Assembly: GCF_006228385.1 (NCBI RefSeq)
Contig: NZ_CP039852.1
Location: 806,001 to 870,000 of the forward strand
Origin: Salinimonas iocasae
Lineage (GTDB): Bacteria; Pseudomonadota; Gammaproteobacteria; Enterobacterales; Alteromonadaceae
Direction of reading: 5' to 3'
DNA length: 64,000 nucleotides
Part shown: piece by piece, positions 1-7,781 of the stretch
How the letters are laid out: every line of letters starts with the position of its first letter
Position numbering within the stretch: position 1 is the stretch's first letter
Notes under the pieces: model-generated
Database searches by the model: none
Seen by the model: the letters and a program-made list of their open reading frames with translations, nothing else
What the model was told of the DNA's origin: nothing
Position numbers and translations under genes: made by a program

Positions 1-154
1 TACCGTGAACGAGTCGGTTACCCAGGATGAACTGCGTGAATATTGTCGGGAACACCTGACTAACTATAAGGTGCCAAAACATATCGAGGTGCTTGAAGAG
101 CTGCCCAAATCCACCGTTGGCAAGATCTTACGCCGTGAATTGCGTAAGCGCTAA
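1..154 (+). CDS. Acyl-CoA synthetase (AMP-binding), C-terminal fragment
   Basis: This is the last 51 codons of a gene that begins before the window. The translation ends in the C-terminal cap of ANL-superfamily ligases: a stretch reading [20 protein letters not shown] followed by ILRRELR. The lysine in the STVGKILR segment is the conserved catalytic lysine used in the adenylation half reaction. These enzymes activate fatty or other carboxylic acids as CoA thioesters using ATP. The position next to an acyl-CoA dehydrogenase/hydratase/dehydrogenase operon fits a fatty-acid or acyl side-chain degradation locus. Substrate cannot be judged from this fragment. Confidence 0.9.
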   Translation, partial: TVNESVTQDELREYCREHLTNYKVPKHIEVLEELPKSTVGKILRRELRKR

Positions 155-172
155 GGTTTAAGGCCTCAGCGC

Positions 173-1014
173 TTATTCAGGTAAAAGCGGATGCCGATAA
201 CCCTGGGCATCCGCACCCGCGTGTTTCGCGGCGCTTTCAGGATAAAGCGTATTGATAGTAAGCCGCGGCTCTGAGACATAAGCTGTGGGACCCATAGCGC
301 CAACAGTCTGGCTGACACTGAAAAAACGTTCAGGCGAGCCATCTATCTGAAGTTCTACCCGAAAGCTGGCCATCGGATCCAGCTGCGCTGCTCGTCTGGC
401 CCAGTCATCAGGAACACCGGGGGTAGCGCACAATTGGGTCAGTCGCTGCTGCATCGCGTTATCTTGTGTAAGCAGCACATCCTGCTGAATGCTCATCAAA
501 ATTAGACACAGTGCATCGGTATAGGCTTTTGAGCCTGAGGTGGCATCGTGCAAGCTAAACAATAAATCAAAATGATTAGTCACACAGGCAAGGTGATGCT
601 CACCAATCAACCGGCTATAAAACGCAACCCAGCTTTCATTGACCATCAGAATATCGCCACTGCCGTCAATTAAGACCGTTGGGTGAGGATCTAATGCGCG
701 TAAGGTAAGTGCCATAGCTTTGCGCAACCACTTTAAATCGGCGGAGCGGAAGTCTGCTTTTTTTTCCTGCGCTCTGAATCCGGCGGCAATAAGTAAGTGG
801 TTACTGTCTCTTTCAAGCATGTCCAGTGCGACAGCGATAGCTTCAACCATCTCAAGGCTGGGTGACACATGGCTGTTTTCAAGCCGGCTGAGATGCCGGG
901 CAGATGAACCGGTGCGATAGGCGAGTTCTTCCTGACTAACCTGGTGCACACTGCGCCAGAAGCGAAGCAAACCGGAAAACGGTGAATCGTTATTAATTGA
1001 CGCATCAACGCGCA
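173..1014 (-). CDS. XRE-family regulator with MmyB-like ligand-binding domain
   Basis: About 280 residues. An N-terminal helix-turn-helix (roughly residues 15-70, with SQEELAYRTGSSARHLSRLE) is followed by a PAS-like MmyB ligand-binding domain, recognisable by HPTVLIDGSGDILMVNESW and the later LFSLHDATSG segment. MmyB-type regulators often sit beside genes for short-chain dehydrogenases and acyl-CoA enzymes, and the ligand is thought to be a fatty acid in the one with a structure. An upstream TTG would add five residues, but the ATG used here has an AGG-type ribosome site seven bases ahead. It is transcribed away from the acyl-CoA dehydrogenase operon across a palindromic operator, so it probably controls that operon and itself. 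Confidence 0.85.
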
Positions 1015-1069
1015 TCTTTATTACCTGCAAAAGAATCTGAGGAAGCAGTCAGACGTTTATTCACAGACC

Positions 1070-1104
1070 TGACCTGACATGACCTGACCTGACATGTCAG
1101 GTCA
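1070..1104. promoter_or_regulatory. Palindromic operator with repeated half-site
   Basis: A perfect 20-bp palindrome, TGACCTGACATGTCAGGTCA, lies at 1085-1104. The left half (TGACCTGACA) is repeated in direct orientation 15 bp upstream at 1070-1079. It sits between the divergent MmyB-type regulator and the acyl-CoA dehydrogenase, 81 bp from the regulator start at 1014 and 85 bp from the dehydrogenase start. A dimeric regulator site is the simplest reading; the XRE protein next door is the obvious candidate. Confidence 0.7.
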
Positions 1105-1188
1105 TGTTATCTGTTGTTGGGTGGCGCAACAATACGCGCAGTTTATTAACGCATTTTACCAACCGCGCCCCGGCGCAATGAGGATACT

Positions 1189-2994
1189 ATGGCCGCATCG
1201 TTACTGAATGACCGCGATATCGCATTCATGTTGTATGAGCTGTTAGACGCAGAGTCACTGACCCGCCGCGAACGCTTCCGGGAGCACAGCAAAGAAACCT
1301 TTGAGGCAGCGATGGACACTGCCAGGAGTGTGGCCGAAAAATACCTGCTTCCAATACGACAGAAGACAGATCTGATCAGGCCAGAATTTGATGGTAAAGA
1401 TGCCCATCTTATTCCTGAAATTAAAACCGCGATGCAGGCGGTTATTGATGCCGGGCTGGCATCGGCTACCGCTGATTTTGATATGGGCGGGATGCAACTT
1501 CCCTCCACCATTGCCTGCGCGCTGAGTACCCACTTAACGGCAGCTGGCATGAGTACCATGGGATACACCACTCTGACTAACGCCAACGCCAATCTTATAG
1601 AAGCCCACGGTACTGCCGAACAAATTGAAAAGTGGGTCAGGCCAATGCGGGAAGGGCGCTTCACCGGAACGATGGCAATGACAGAGCCGGGCGCAGGCTC
1701 CGGCCTGGCTGACCTGATCACTAAAGCCGTACGTCAGGACGATGGCACGTATCGGATTACCGGTAATAAAGTTTATATTTCCGGGGGCGATCATGATTTG
1801 ACCGAAAACATTGTACACCTGGTACTGGCAAGGGTGCAGGGTGCACCGAAGGGCATCAAAGGCATATCACTATTTATCGTGCCTAAATTTCTGGTTGGCG
1901 ATAACGGCGAGATTGACGCGCGCAACGATGTCGCGCTGGCCGGGCTTTTTCATAAAATGGGCGGGCACGCGATTACCTCAACGTCCTTAAGCTTCGGTGA
2001 GAAAGACGGCGCGGTCGGATATCTGGTCGGCGAGGAAAATATGGGGCTGAGTTACATGTTCCATATGATGAATGAAGCGCGCTTATTTGTCGGAACCGGT
2101 GCCGCTGTCATGGCGCTTGCCGGTTATCAATATTCGCTGGACTACGCCAGGGAGCGTCCGCAGGGTAGACTGCTGGCAGAAAAGGACCCGCATTCTGCGC
2201 CAGTGAATATTATTGAACACAGTGATGTTAAGCGGATGCTTCTGGCTCAAAAAGCTTATGCAGAAGGCGCTCTGGCGTTATGTTTGTATGGTGCCAGATT
2301 GCATGATGATGAAAAAACTGCGCCCGAAGCAGAGCAAAGAGAACAGGCCCATCTGCTACTTGATTTTCTGACGCCGATTATCAAAACCTGGCCTTCTGAG
2401 TATGGGCTCAGGGCGAATCACTATGCTATTCAGGTTCTTGGAGGGGCCGGCTATACCAATGAGCATCCGGTAGAAATGTTTTACCGGGAAAACCGGTTGA
2501 ATCCGATACATGAAGGTACAACGGGTATCCAGTCGATGGATTTGTTAGGGCGTAAAGTTCCCCGTAACCAGTTTGCAGGATATAAAGCATGCATCAAGGC
2601 CATCACTGAAACTATCATTGCAGCGAAAAATGTCGCTGGCCTTGAAGACTATGCTGATACGCTTGAAAAAGCGTTAAAAACGTTGGATGACACTACTCAA
2701 ACTGTGTTGGGCGCATCCCGGTCGATGAACATTGATGCAGCATTCTCAAATTCTGTGAAGTACCTTGATGTATTCGGACACGTCGTCGTTGCCTGGATGT
2801 GGTTAAAACAGGGGCTGGTGGCGCAACGCGCCCTTGATACCCCCCTGCATGATAGCGATGAGGCCTTTTATCGCGGTAAGATTCAGGCTATGCGTTTTTT
2901 CTTTGTGAGTGAGCTACCTGAAATCAATCACTGGGCAACGCTGGTGCGAGAGCTGGATACGACCAATTTCGATATGCAACCGGAATGGTTCTGA
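1189..2994 (+). CDS. Acyl-CoA dehydrogenase, FadE-like ~600-residue type
   Basis: A 601-residue FAD-dependent acyl-CoA dehydrogenase that would introduce the trans-2 double bond into an acyl-CoA. Residues around 160-170 carry the FAD-binding signature MAMTEPGAGSGL. The C-terminal half has LGGAGYTNEHPVEMFYREN followed by IHEGTTGIQ, where the glutamate of HEGT is the usual catalytic base. The length of about 600, with an extra C-terminal domain after residue 450, matches the long FadE-like/DmdC-like subfamily rather than the 380-residue type. A GAGGA ribosome site precedes the ATG. It leads an operon with a MaoC hydratase and an SDR. Chain specificity, or a role in methylmercaptopropionyl-CoA use, cannot be decided here. 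Confidence 0.9.
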   Translation: MAASLLNDRDIAFMLYELLDAESLTRRERFREHSKETFEAAMDTARSVAEKYLLPIRQKTDLIRPEFDGKDAHLIPEIKTAMQAVIDAGLASATADFDMGGMQLPSTIACALSTHLTAAGMSTMGYTTLTNANANLIEAHGTAEQIEKWVRPMREGRFTGTMAMTEPGAGSGLADLITKAVRQDDGTYRITGNKVYISGGDHDLTENIVHLVLARVQGAPKGIKGISLFIVPKFLVGDNGEIDARNDVALAGLFHKMGGHAITSTSLSFGEKDGAVGYLVGEENMGLSYMFHMMNEARLFVGTGAAVMALAGYQYSLDYARERPQGRLLAEKDPHSAPVNIIEHSDVKRMLLAQKAYAEGALALCLYGARLHDDEKTAPEAEQREQAHLLLDFLTPIIKTWPSEYGLRANHYAIQVLGGAGYTNEHPVEMFYRENRLNPIHEGTTGIQSMDLLGRKVPRNQFAGYKACIKAITETIIAAKNVAGLEDYADTLEKALKTLDDTTQTVLGASRSMNIDAAFSNSVKYLDVFGHVVVAWMWLKQGLVAQRALDTPLHDSDEAFYRGKIQAMRFFFVSELPEINHWATLVRELDTTNFDMQPEWF

Positions 2995-3013
2995 AAATAG
3001 GATAACGCCCATT

Positions 3014-3493
3014 ATGCAAACTGTTACACGCGAAGCGCTATTGGCAAGTGCCGGTCAAACTCTGCCAGTCACAGACTGGTTTACTATTACCCAGTCGCAG
3101 ATAGACAACTTTGCTGACTGTACCCACGATCACCAGTTTATTCATATTGACGCTGAAAAGGCTGCCCGGACACCCTTTGGCAGCACCATCGCACACGGAT
3201 TTCTGAGCTTATCGATGCTGTCTTATTTTGCGCAGTCCTTCGGGTTGCAGGCCGAAGGAGCGGTAATGGGAATAAACTATGGATTGAACAAAGTCAGGTT
3301 TATTACACCGGTTAAGGTGGACAGCCGTATTCGCTGTCATGCCAGCGTCGCGGAAGTAAGCCAGCCAAATCCTCAACAAATTTTTGTGACCTATGACATT
3401 ACTATTGAGCTTGAGGGCAGTGATAAACCAGCCCTGGTAGCACAATGGATTGGCGTTCAGGTTATTGATAATAACAATCAGCAGGAAAGTTAA
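3014..3493 (+). CDS. MaoC-family (R)-enoyl-CoA hydratase
   Basis: 159 residues with the hot-dog hydratase 2 motif: HDHQFIHID followed about 20 residues later by IAHGF. The Asp and His in DHQFIH match the catalytic Asp/His pair of PhaJ-type hydratases. It would hydrate trans-2-enoyl-CoA to (R)-3-hydroxyacyl-CoA. It starts 19 bp after the dehydrogenase stop, and its own stop overlaps the start of the next gene (TAATG), so the three are almost certainly cotranscribed and translationally coupled. The R stereochemistry suits the HSD17B4-like dehydrogenase that follows. Confidence 0.88.
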   Translation: MQTVTREALLASAGQTLPVTDWFTITQSQIDNFADCTHDHQFIHIDAEKAARTPFGSTIAHGFLSLSMLSYFAQSFGLQAEGAVMGINYGLNKVRFITPVKVDSRIRCHASVAEVSQPNPQQIFVTYDITIELEGSDKPALVAQWIGVQVIDNNNQQES

Positions 3494-4410
3494 TGACAAT
3501 TTCATATGAAGGGCAAGTGGCCATTGTAACGGGCGCCGGTAATGGATTAGGTAAAACCCATGCGCTGAAATTGGCCGCGCGTGGAGCAAAAGTCATTGTA
3601 AATGATTTCGGTGGCGCCAGAGACGGCACCGGCGGTTCATCTGCTGCCGCGGAGGCGGTTGTTGCTCAGATAAAAGAAGCGGGTGGCGAGGCAATTGCCA
3701 ACGGCGCTAATGTCGCTGAGTTCTCGCAGGTACAGCAGATGGTAGATGCTGCTATGAATGCCTGGGGGCGTGTAGATATTCTTATTAATAACGCCGGCAT
3801 ACTACGTGATAAGTCCTTCGCCAAAATGGCGCTTGATGACTTTAAGACAGTGATGGATGTGCATGTTATGGGGTCGGTCAACTGCACCAAAGCCGTGTGG
3901 GATATTATGCGCGAGCAGCAGTACGGGCGAATCGTAATGACTACCTCTTCAAGTGGACTGTACGGCAACTTTGGTCAGGCGAATTATGGTGCTGCTAAAA
4001 TGGCTGTGATCGGCCTGATGAACACGCTGGTTCTGGAAGGGGCGAAGTATGGTATTCGGATAAATGCTCTGGCGCCTACTGCCGGGACCCGGATGACCGA
4101 GGATTTATTACCGCCAGAAGTTTTCGGACTACTGACCACTGAAGCTGTGACTGCCGGCGCGCTGACGCTGTGTGACAAAGACGCACCTAACCGCATGATT
4201 TTATGCGCCGGCGTTGGCGGCTATTCAGTAGCCCGTATTGTGGAAACTGACGGTATATTCCTTCCTGAGTCAGAACAGCAGCCGGAAGTAGTCAGAGCGC
4301 AAATGGAGGAGATTGAAGATTCCGAAGGACAACAAGCGCTGCGTGCTGGCGGTGAACAAGGAGAAAAGTTTCTCAAAAAGGCAATGGCATTTATGCAGTC
4401 CCAGTGCTGA
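3493..4410 (+). CDS. SDR-family 3-hydroxyacyl-CoA dehydrogenase (MFE-2-like)
   Basis: 305 residues. The Rossmann dinucleotide motif TGAGNGLG is near residue 14, the NNAG motif near 98, and the catalytic Ser-Tyr-Lys set lies in TTSSSGLYGNFGQANYGAAK. The DFGG segment after the second beta strand and a C-terminal extension of about 50 residues beyond a plain SDR are typical of the (3R)-hydroxyacyl-CoA dehydrogenase of multifunctional enzyme 2. It would oxidise (R)-3-hydroxyacyl-CoA to 3-ketoacyl-CoA with NAD. With its two upstream partners this covers three beta-oxidation steps; the thiolase is not in the window. Confidence 0.85.
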   Translation: MTISYEGQVAIVTGAGNGLGKTHALKLAARGAKVIVNDFGGARDGTGGSSAAAEAVVAQIKEAGGEAIANGANVAEFSQVQQMVDAAMNAWGRVDILINNAGILRDKSFAKMALDDFKTVMDVHVMGSVNCTKAVWDIMREQQYGRIVMTTSSSGLYGNFGQANYGAAKMAVIGLMNTLVLEGAKYGIRINALAPTAGTRMTEDLLPPEVFGLLTTEAVTAGALTLCDKDAPNRMILCAGVGGYSVARIVETDGIFLPESEQQPEVVRAQMEEIEDSEGQQALRAGGEQGEKFLKKAMAFMQSQC

Positions 4411-4563
4411 TACTTCGTTCGGGCACGGTATATCAATGGCGCTGCACCCTGAGGCTGAAGCGAATGGTGCTGTTCAAATTGCGGCGGTATTTGTATGATT
4501 TCCTTCCTGAAGATAAGCGCAACATATTGTTTGTGTAAGAAATTACTGTAAAAGGAAACAAAG

Positions 4564-4905
4564 ATGAAAGCAGGGAAATTATTAATTGCCGGTTTGATGG
4601 CAGGGATATTATCTGCATGTGGTGGCCACGGCTACGAAGGCACCTGGAAAGCAACATCGGATAATGCGATGCTGGAAAAGCTAATCAATCAGGCTGGCGG
4701 CGGCACAATGGTTATTGGCGAAGACTATATCGAAGCAAACGGACAGCGAAATCAGGTTGATGACATCTTCACCCGTGAAAGCGCTGGTAAGCAATACCTG
4801 GTATTTGCAAAAGATGGTGAGGAGCAGGTCTTCGAAATTAATGACGAGGATAATCTGGAGATTGGCCAGATGGGTGTAACATTAACCTATACCCGCGCTG
4901 ACTAA
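4564..4905 (+). CDS. Small predicted lipoprotein, unknown function
   Basis: 113 residues with a lipoprotein signal: a positively charged start, a hydrophobic run and the lipobox LSAC at residues 16-19, so Cys19 would be acylated. The mature part begins with a glycine-rich stretch and continues as a small, probably beta-rich domain (YEGTWKATSD, then repeated short strands). It has a Shine-Dalgarno AAAGGA seven bases ahead of the ATG. It stands alone between the lipid operon and the pilin genes. I do not recognise the family. Confidence 0.75.
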   Translation: MKAGKLLIAGLMAGILSACGGHGYEGTWKATSDNAMLEKLINQAGGGTMVIGEDYIEANGQRNQVDDIFTRESAGKQYLVFAKDGEEQVFEINDEDNLEIGQMGVTLTYTRAD

Positions 4906-4915
4906 TTAAAGGCAC

Positions 4916-4945
4916 GCGCTGGCCCTCGCCAGCGCTTAGTGTCTT
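4916..4945. terminator. Hairpin between convergent genes
   Basis: GCGCTGGC and GCCAGCGC form an 8-bp stem with a CCTC loop just after the lipoprotein stop and before the convergent pilin gene. There is no clean T-run on either side, so termination efficiency is uncertain. Confidence 0.5.
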
Positions 4946-4964
4946 AAAACAACGTACAGATGGG

Positions 4965-5351
4965 TTACCAGCAGCCTGCCGGTAGTTTATTCATAGATTG
5001 GTCCAGGCTCAGCGATGTACAGCCTGTATCACCTGTCTGCCCACCTTTTGCTGCTGCACTTAATGTATACGTTGTGGCAGTCGCGTTACTCACGGTGAAG
5101 GTATAAAATTCAGAAGTTGGCATGCCGATTTCGCCGGTAGCGGCATAGCTATTATTCTCAAGTCGGTAAGATTCCTGCTGCATTTTCAATTGCAACAGCG
5201 CGTTCTGTGCATCCGCGCGTCGGGCATTGGTAAGGTGGGACTGGTAACTGGGAATCGCAATGGTTGCAATAATCCCTGCTATAGCGACCACAATCATCAG
5301 CTCGACCAGTGTCCAGCCTCCATCTTGTTTTTTGAACTTTGCGTGCTTCAT
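4965..5351 (-). CDS. Type IV pilin-like protein, PilE type
   Basis: 128 residues with a type III prepilin signal: a short basic leader ending in GG, then WTLVELMIVVAIAGIIATIA as the hydrophobic assembly helix, with Glu at +5. The body has the PilE-like pattern (ARRADAQNALLQLKMQQESYRLENNSYA) and two C-terminal cysteines that could form the D-region disulphide. The residue after the cleavage site is Trp rather than the usual Phe, which is uncommon. It is transcribed divergently from the fimT/pilW/pilX/pilV-like operon and is presumably a minor pilin processed by the PilD prepilin peptidase. Confidence 0.88.
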   Translation of the reverse strand: MKHAKFKKQDGGWTLVELMIVVAIAGIIATIAIPSYQSHLTNARRADAQNALLQLKMQQESYRLENNSYAATGEIGMPTSEFYTFTVSNATATTYTLSAAAKGGQTGDTGCTSLSLDQSMNKLPAGCW

Positions 5352-5503
5352 ACGTGAACATCACTTCTAATACTTAGGTTAGGAAAAATTTCGCTTAGTA
5401 TACTTCCTAAGAACCTGAACGTTTCTTTTTTGAGAACACAGAGCATAGACCACATTCCGCTGGAATAAGGTTTCAGGATTTATCCGAAGGTATAGGTGTC
5501 AGG

Positions 5504-6028
5504 GTGAGTAATCAAAAAGGGCTGTCTTTACTGGAACTCATGATAGCAGTCGCTATCGTTGCCATCGTCGTTACGCTTGGCGCGCCGGCTATATCTGATG
5601 TCCAGCGTAGTGCGGCACTGTCCGGTGCTGTTGAAAATGTGTATTTCGGTATGCAGCAGGCGCGCAGTCATGCTGTGCGTCAGTCGGCAGATATCCAGGT
5701 AGACTTTACTGCTGGCCAGAATTGGTGTGTAGGTACTACGGATCAAACAGATTGTGATTGTGCCGTAGCAAACAGTTGTACGGTGGATGGTGTTGAAAAT
5801 GTCCTGCGAGGCCAGGATTTCCCGGGCGTCACGTTGCCCGCACTTACTTTTGGCACGGATAATCAGACGACATTTGATGGTACCCGCGGCCTGACATTGA
5901 ATAACAGTGGTTCAGCCAATTTTTCTAATGGTACAGATACCGTCCGCATCAATTTAAATGAAGTTGGCAGGGTTCAAATCTGCGTGGTCTCCGGCGATCT
6001 GGGAGGTTATCCATCATGCGCAAGCTAA
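5504..6028 (+). CDS. fimT: Minor pseudopilin, FimT/GspH family
   Basis: 174 residues with GTG start. The prepilin motif QKG/LSLLELMIAVAIVA lies at the N terminus with Glu at +5 and the leader is only six residues. The rest fits the GspH/FimT domain (AVENVYFGMQQARSHAVRQSADIQVDF), with cysteine pairs in the middle. Cleavage would leave Leu at +1. It overlaps the next gene by 13 bp, so the operon is tightly coupled. FimT-like minor pilins prime pilus assembly and, in some species, bind DNA. Confidence 0.82.
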   Translation: MSNQKGLSLLELMIAVAIVAIVVTLGAPAISDVQRSAALSGAVENVYFGMQQARSHAVRQSADIQVDFTAGQNWCVGTTDQTDCDCAVANSCTVDGVENVLRGQDFPGVTLPALTFGTDNQTTFDGTRGLTLNNSGSANFSNGTDTVRINLNEVGRVQICVVSGDLGGYPSCAS

Positions 6029-6645
6029 ACGCACAGCACGGCTTTACTCTGGTTGAGTTAATGATAGGCATGGCACTGGGTATTGCTGCGCTTACCGCGT
6101 TGGGATCCCTGGTGGGATATGGCGTGGGCGTTAATGTTAACCTATTAAAAAGCGCACGGGTAAACGAAGAATCCTCTGTGGTCCTCTCCCTTTTGCAGCG
6201 AGACATCCGGCGGGCCGGTTATTCAGGTGACACGGTAGCGATGCTTACCGATCCTGCAGCCAATCCGTCTGACTTCTCAGATTCACTGGTTATCAGTGCA
6301 TATACCGGCGAGGCTGCTGGTAGCTGCATTCTTTTTTCTTACGATGCCAACGACAATGGCGTGCTGGACTCAACCGGAGACAGTGAAAATTTTGGTTACA
6401 GACTGCGAGGGCAAACGGTAGAAATGCGTCAGAATAACCTGACCTGCACGCAGGACGGCTGGCTACCGCTCACAGATAACAGCATCGTTCTTGTGGAAAG
6501 GCTGTCGTTCACTATGGGGCAGACGCTCAGCAATAATATTCCGACCACGTCAATTACCATCAATCTGCAGGCTGAACTTGAAGCCAATACTGATATATCA
6601 CGTCAGTTCACAACTGAAGTACTGGTGAGAAATTATGATGGATAA
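6016..6645 (+). CDS. pilW: Minor pilin, PilW family
   Basis: 209 residues. The prepilin signal QHG/FTLVELMIGMALG is followed by a PilW-like body, including LLQRDIRRAGY and a late segment on sampled strand pairs ending RQFTTEVLVRNYDG. Family members are minor pilins that prime type IV pilus assembly together with FimT, PilV and PilX. It overlaps the upstream fimT-like gene and the downstream pilX-like gene by about 10 bp each. Confidence 0.85.
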   Translation: MRKLNAQHGFTLVELMIGMALGIAALTALGSLVGYGVGVNVNLLKSARVNEESSVVLSLLQRDIRRAGYSGDTVAMLTDPAANPSDFSDSLVISAYTGEAAGSCILFSYDANDNGVLDSTGDSENFGYRLRGQTVEMRQNNLTCTQDGWLPLTDNSIVLVERLSFTMGQTLSNNIPTTSITINLQAELEANTDISRQFTTEVLVRNYDG

Positions 6646-7768
6646 AACCGCTACTTTTGTCAGGCCTGCCCAGCAGCGCGGTGCCATGATGCTTACTGCA
6701 GTTTTATTGCTGCTGATACTGGTTACATTAGTGACTTTGTCTACCGGTCGGGTAAAGTCCTTCGAGCACAAAATTATACTTAACGCGCAAAACTATCAGC
6801 TTGCCTTCAGTAGCGCTGAGGCTGGTCTGGCACGTGCTATTAGCCGGTTGACCGAAGATCCGGGATGGGATGGTTCTGAAATTACCGGAACCTTACCGGG
6901 GCAGGGCAGTTACAGTGTCCAGGGTGTCAGACAAACCATTACAAGACAGTCCACCGTGCTGCAACTGGTGACGCTCACCGCGCAGGGAAGCTCGCCTGAT
7001 TCATTATCTAACGTCGATCAGCAGCAACAGGTGATTCAGTATTCTGTTCTGGCCAACCCACCCGATGTACCGCTGATTGTTGCAGGTGGTCTAGGCGTGA
7101 GCGGTAACTTTGAGGTGGTGGCTAATCCTAATGGTGGTGGGGAAGGCGTGCCTTTATCTATCTGGACCGACAAACCCGTCAACATGCAAAGTGGTAGTGG
7201 TACCACCTGTGGATTACAGGAGTTCAGTGAAGGTAACTGCTCAACCTCACCGTATTCTGAAAAAGGCTTTAAAGACCTCGATATCCTGGATGATGACGCT
7301 AATTTCCCGCCAGACATGATGGAGTATCTTTTCAATATACCAGAGCCTGAATGGCCAACATTGCGCGCGGACGCCGATCTCAGACTGACTGACTGCAGCT
7401 CGCTGGGGCCGTCTTCAACCGGTTTATTGTGGGTAGATGGCGATTGTACTGTGAATTCAAATACCACCATCGGCAGCCCGGATGATCCGGTAGTTCTGGT
7501 CATCGCTGACGGTAATTTGAAAATGAACGGTGGTGCGCAAATCAACGGTATGGTTTTTCCGTTTCGTAAGCCTACTACAGTAGCAGATTTTGACATCGAT
7601 ATGGTCGGTAGCGCGCGGGTTAACGGCGTAGTTGCCTCAAACCATCCGGTAGGAAATTCTGGCGGTACCTACAACTCCGTTTACGATGCAGAGGTACTAC
7701 AGGGCCTGCGTCTGAGCGATGCGTTTCAACGGGTAGCCATTGTTCCTGGAAGCTGGCGGGATTTTTAG
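6635..7768 (+). CDS. pilX: PilX-like minor pilin with long C-terminal region
   Basis: 377 residues. The N terminus (RGAMMLTAVLLLLILVTLVT then FSSAEAGLARAI) is the PilX N-terminal assembly helix, which lacks the classic Glu5-type FTLVE box. PilX proteins are usually 170-200 residues; here about 200 extra residues form a beta-rich, glycine/asparagine-rich region with four cysteines and a stretch resembling polymer-forming (bactofilin-like) repeats (VLVIADGNLKMNGGAQINGM, then VNGVVASNH). The extended domain would be exposed near the pilus tip. An ATG three bases downstream is an equally good start. Confidence 0.78.
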   Translation: MMDKTATFVRPAQQRGAMMLTAVLLLLILVTLVTLSTGRVKSFEHKIILNAQNYQLAFSSAEAGLARAISRLTEDPGWDGSEITGTLPGQGSYSVQGVRQTITRQSTVLQLVTLTAQGSSPDSLSNVDQQQQVIQYSVLANPPDVPLIVAGGLGVSGNFEVVANPNGGGEGVPLSIWTDKPVNMQSGSGTTCGLQEFSEGNCSTSPYSEKGFKDLDILDDDANFPPDMMEYLFNIPEPEWPTLRADADLRLTDCSSLGPSSTGLLWVDGDCTVNSNTTIGSPDDPVVLVIADGNLKMNGGAQINGMVFPFRKPTTVADFDIDMVGSARVNGVVASNHPVGNSGGTYNSVYDAEVLQGLRLSDAFQRVAIVPGSWRDF

Positions 7769-7781
7769 GAGTACTAACGTG

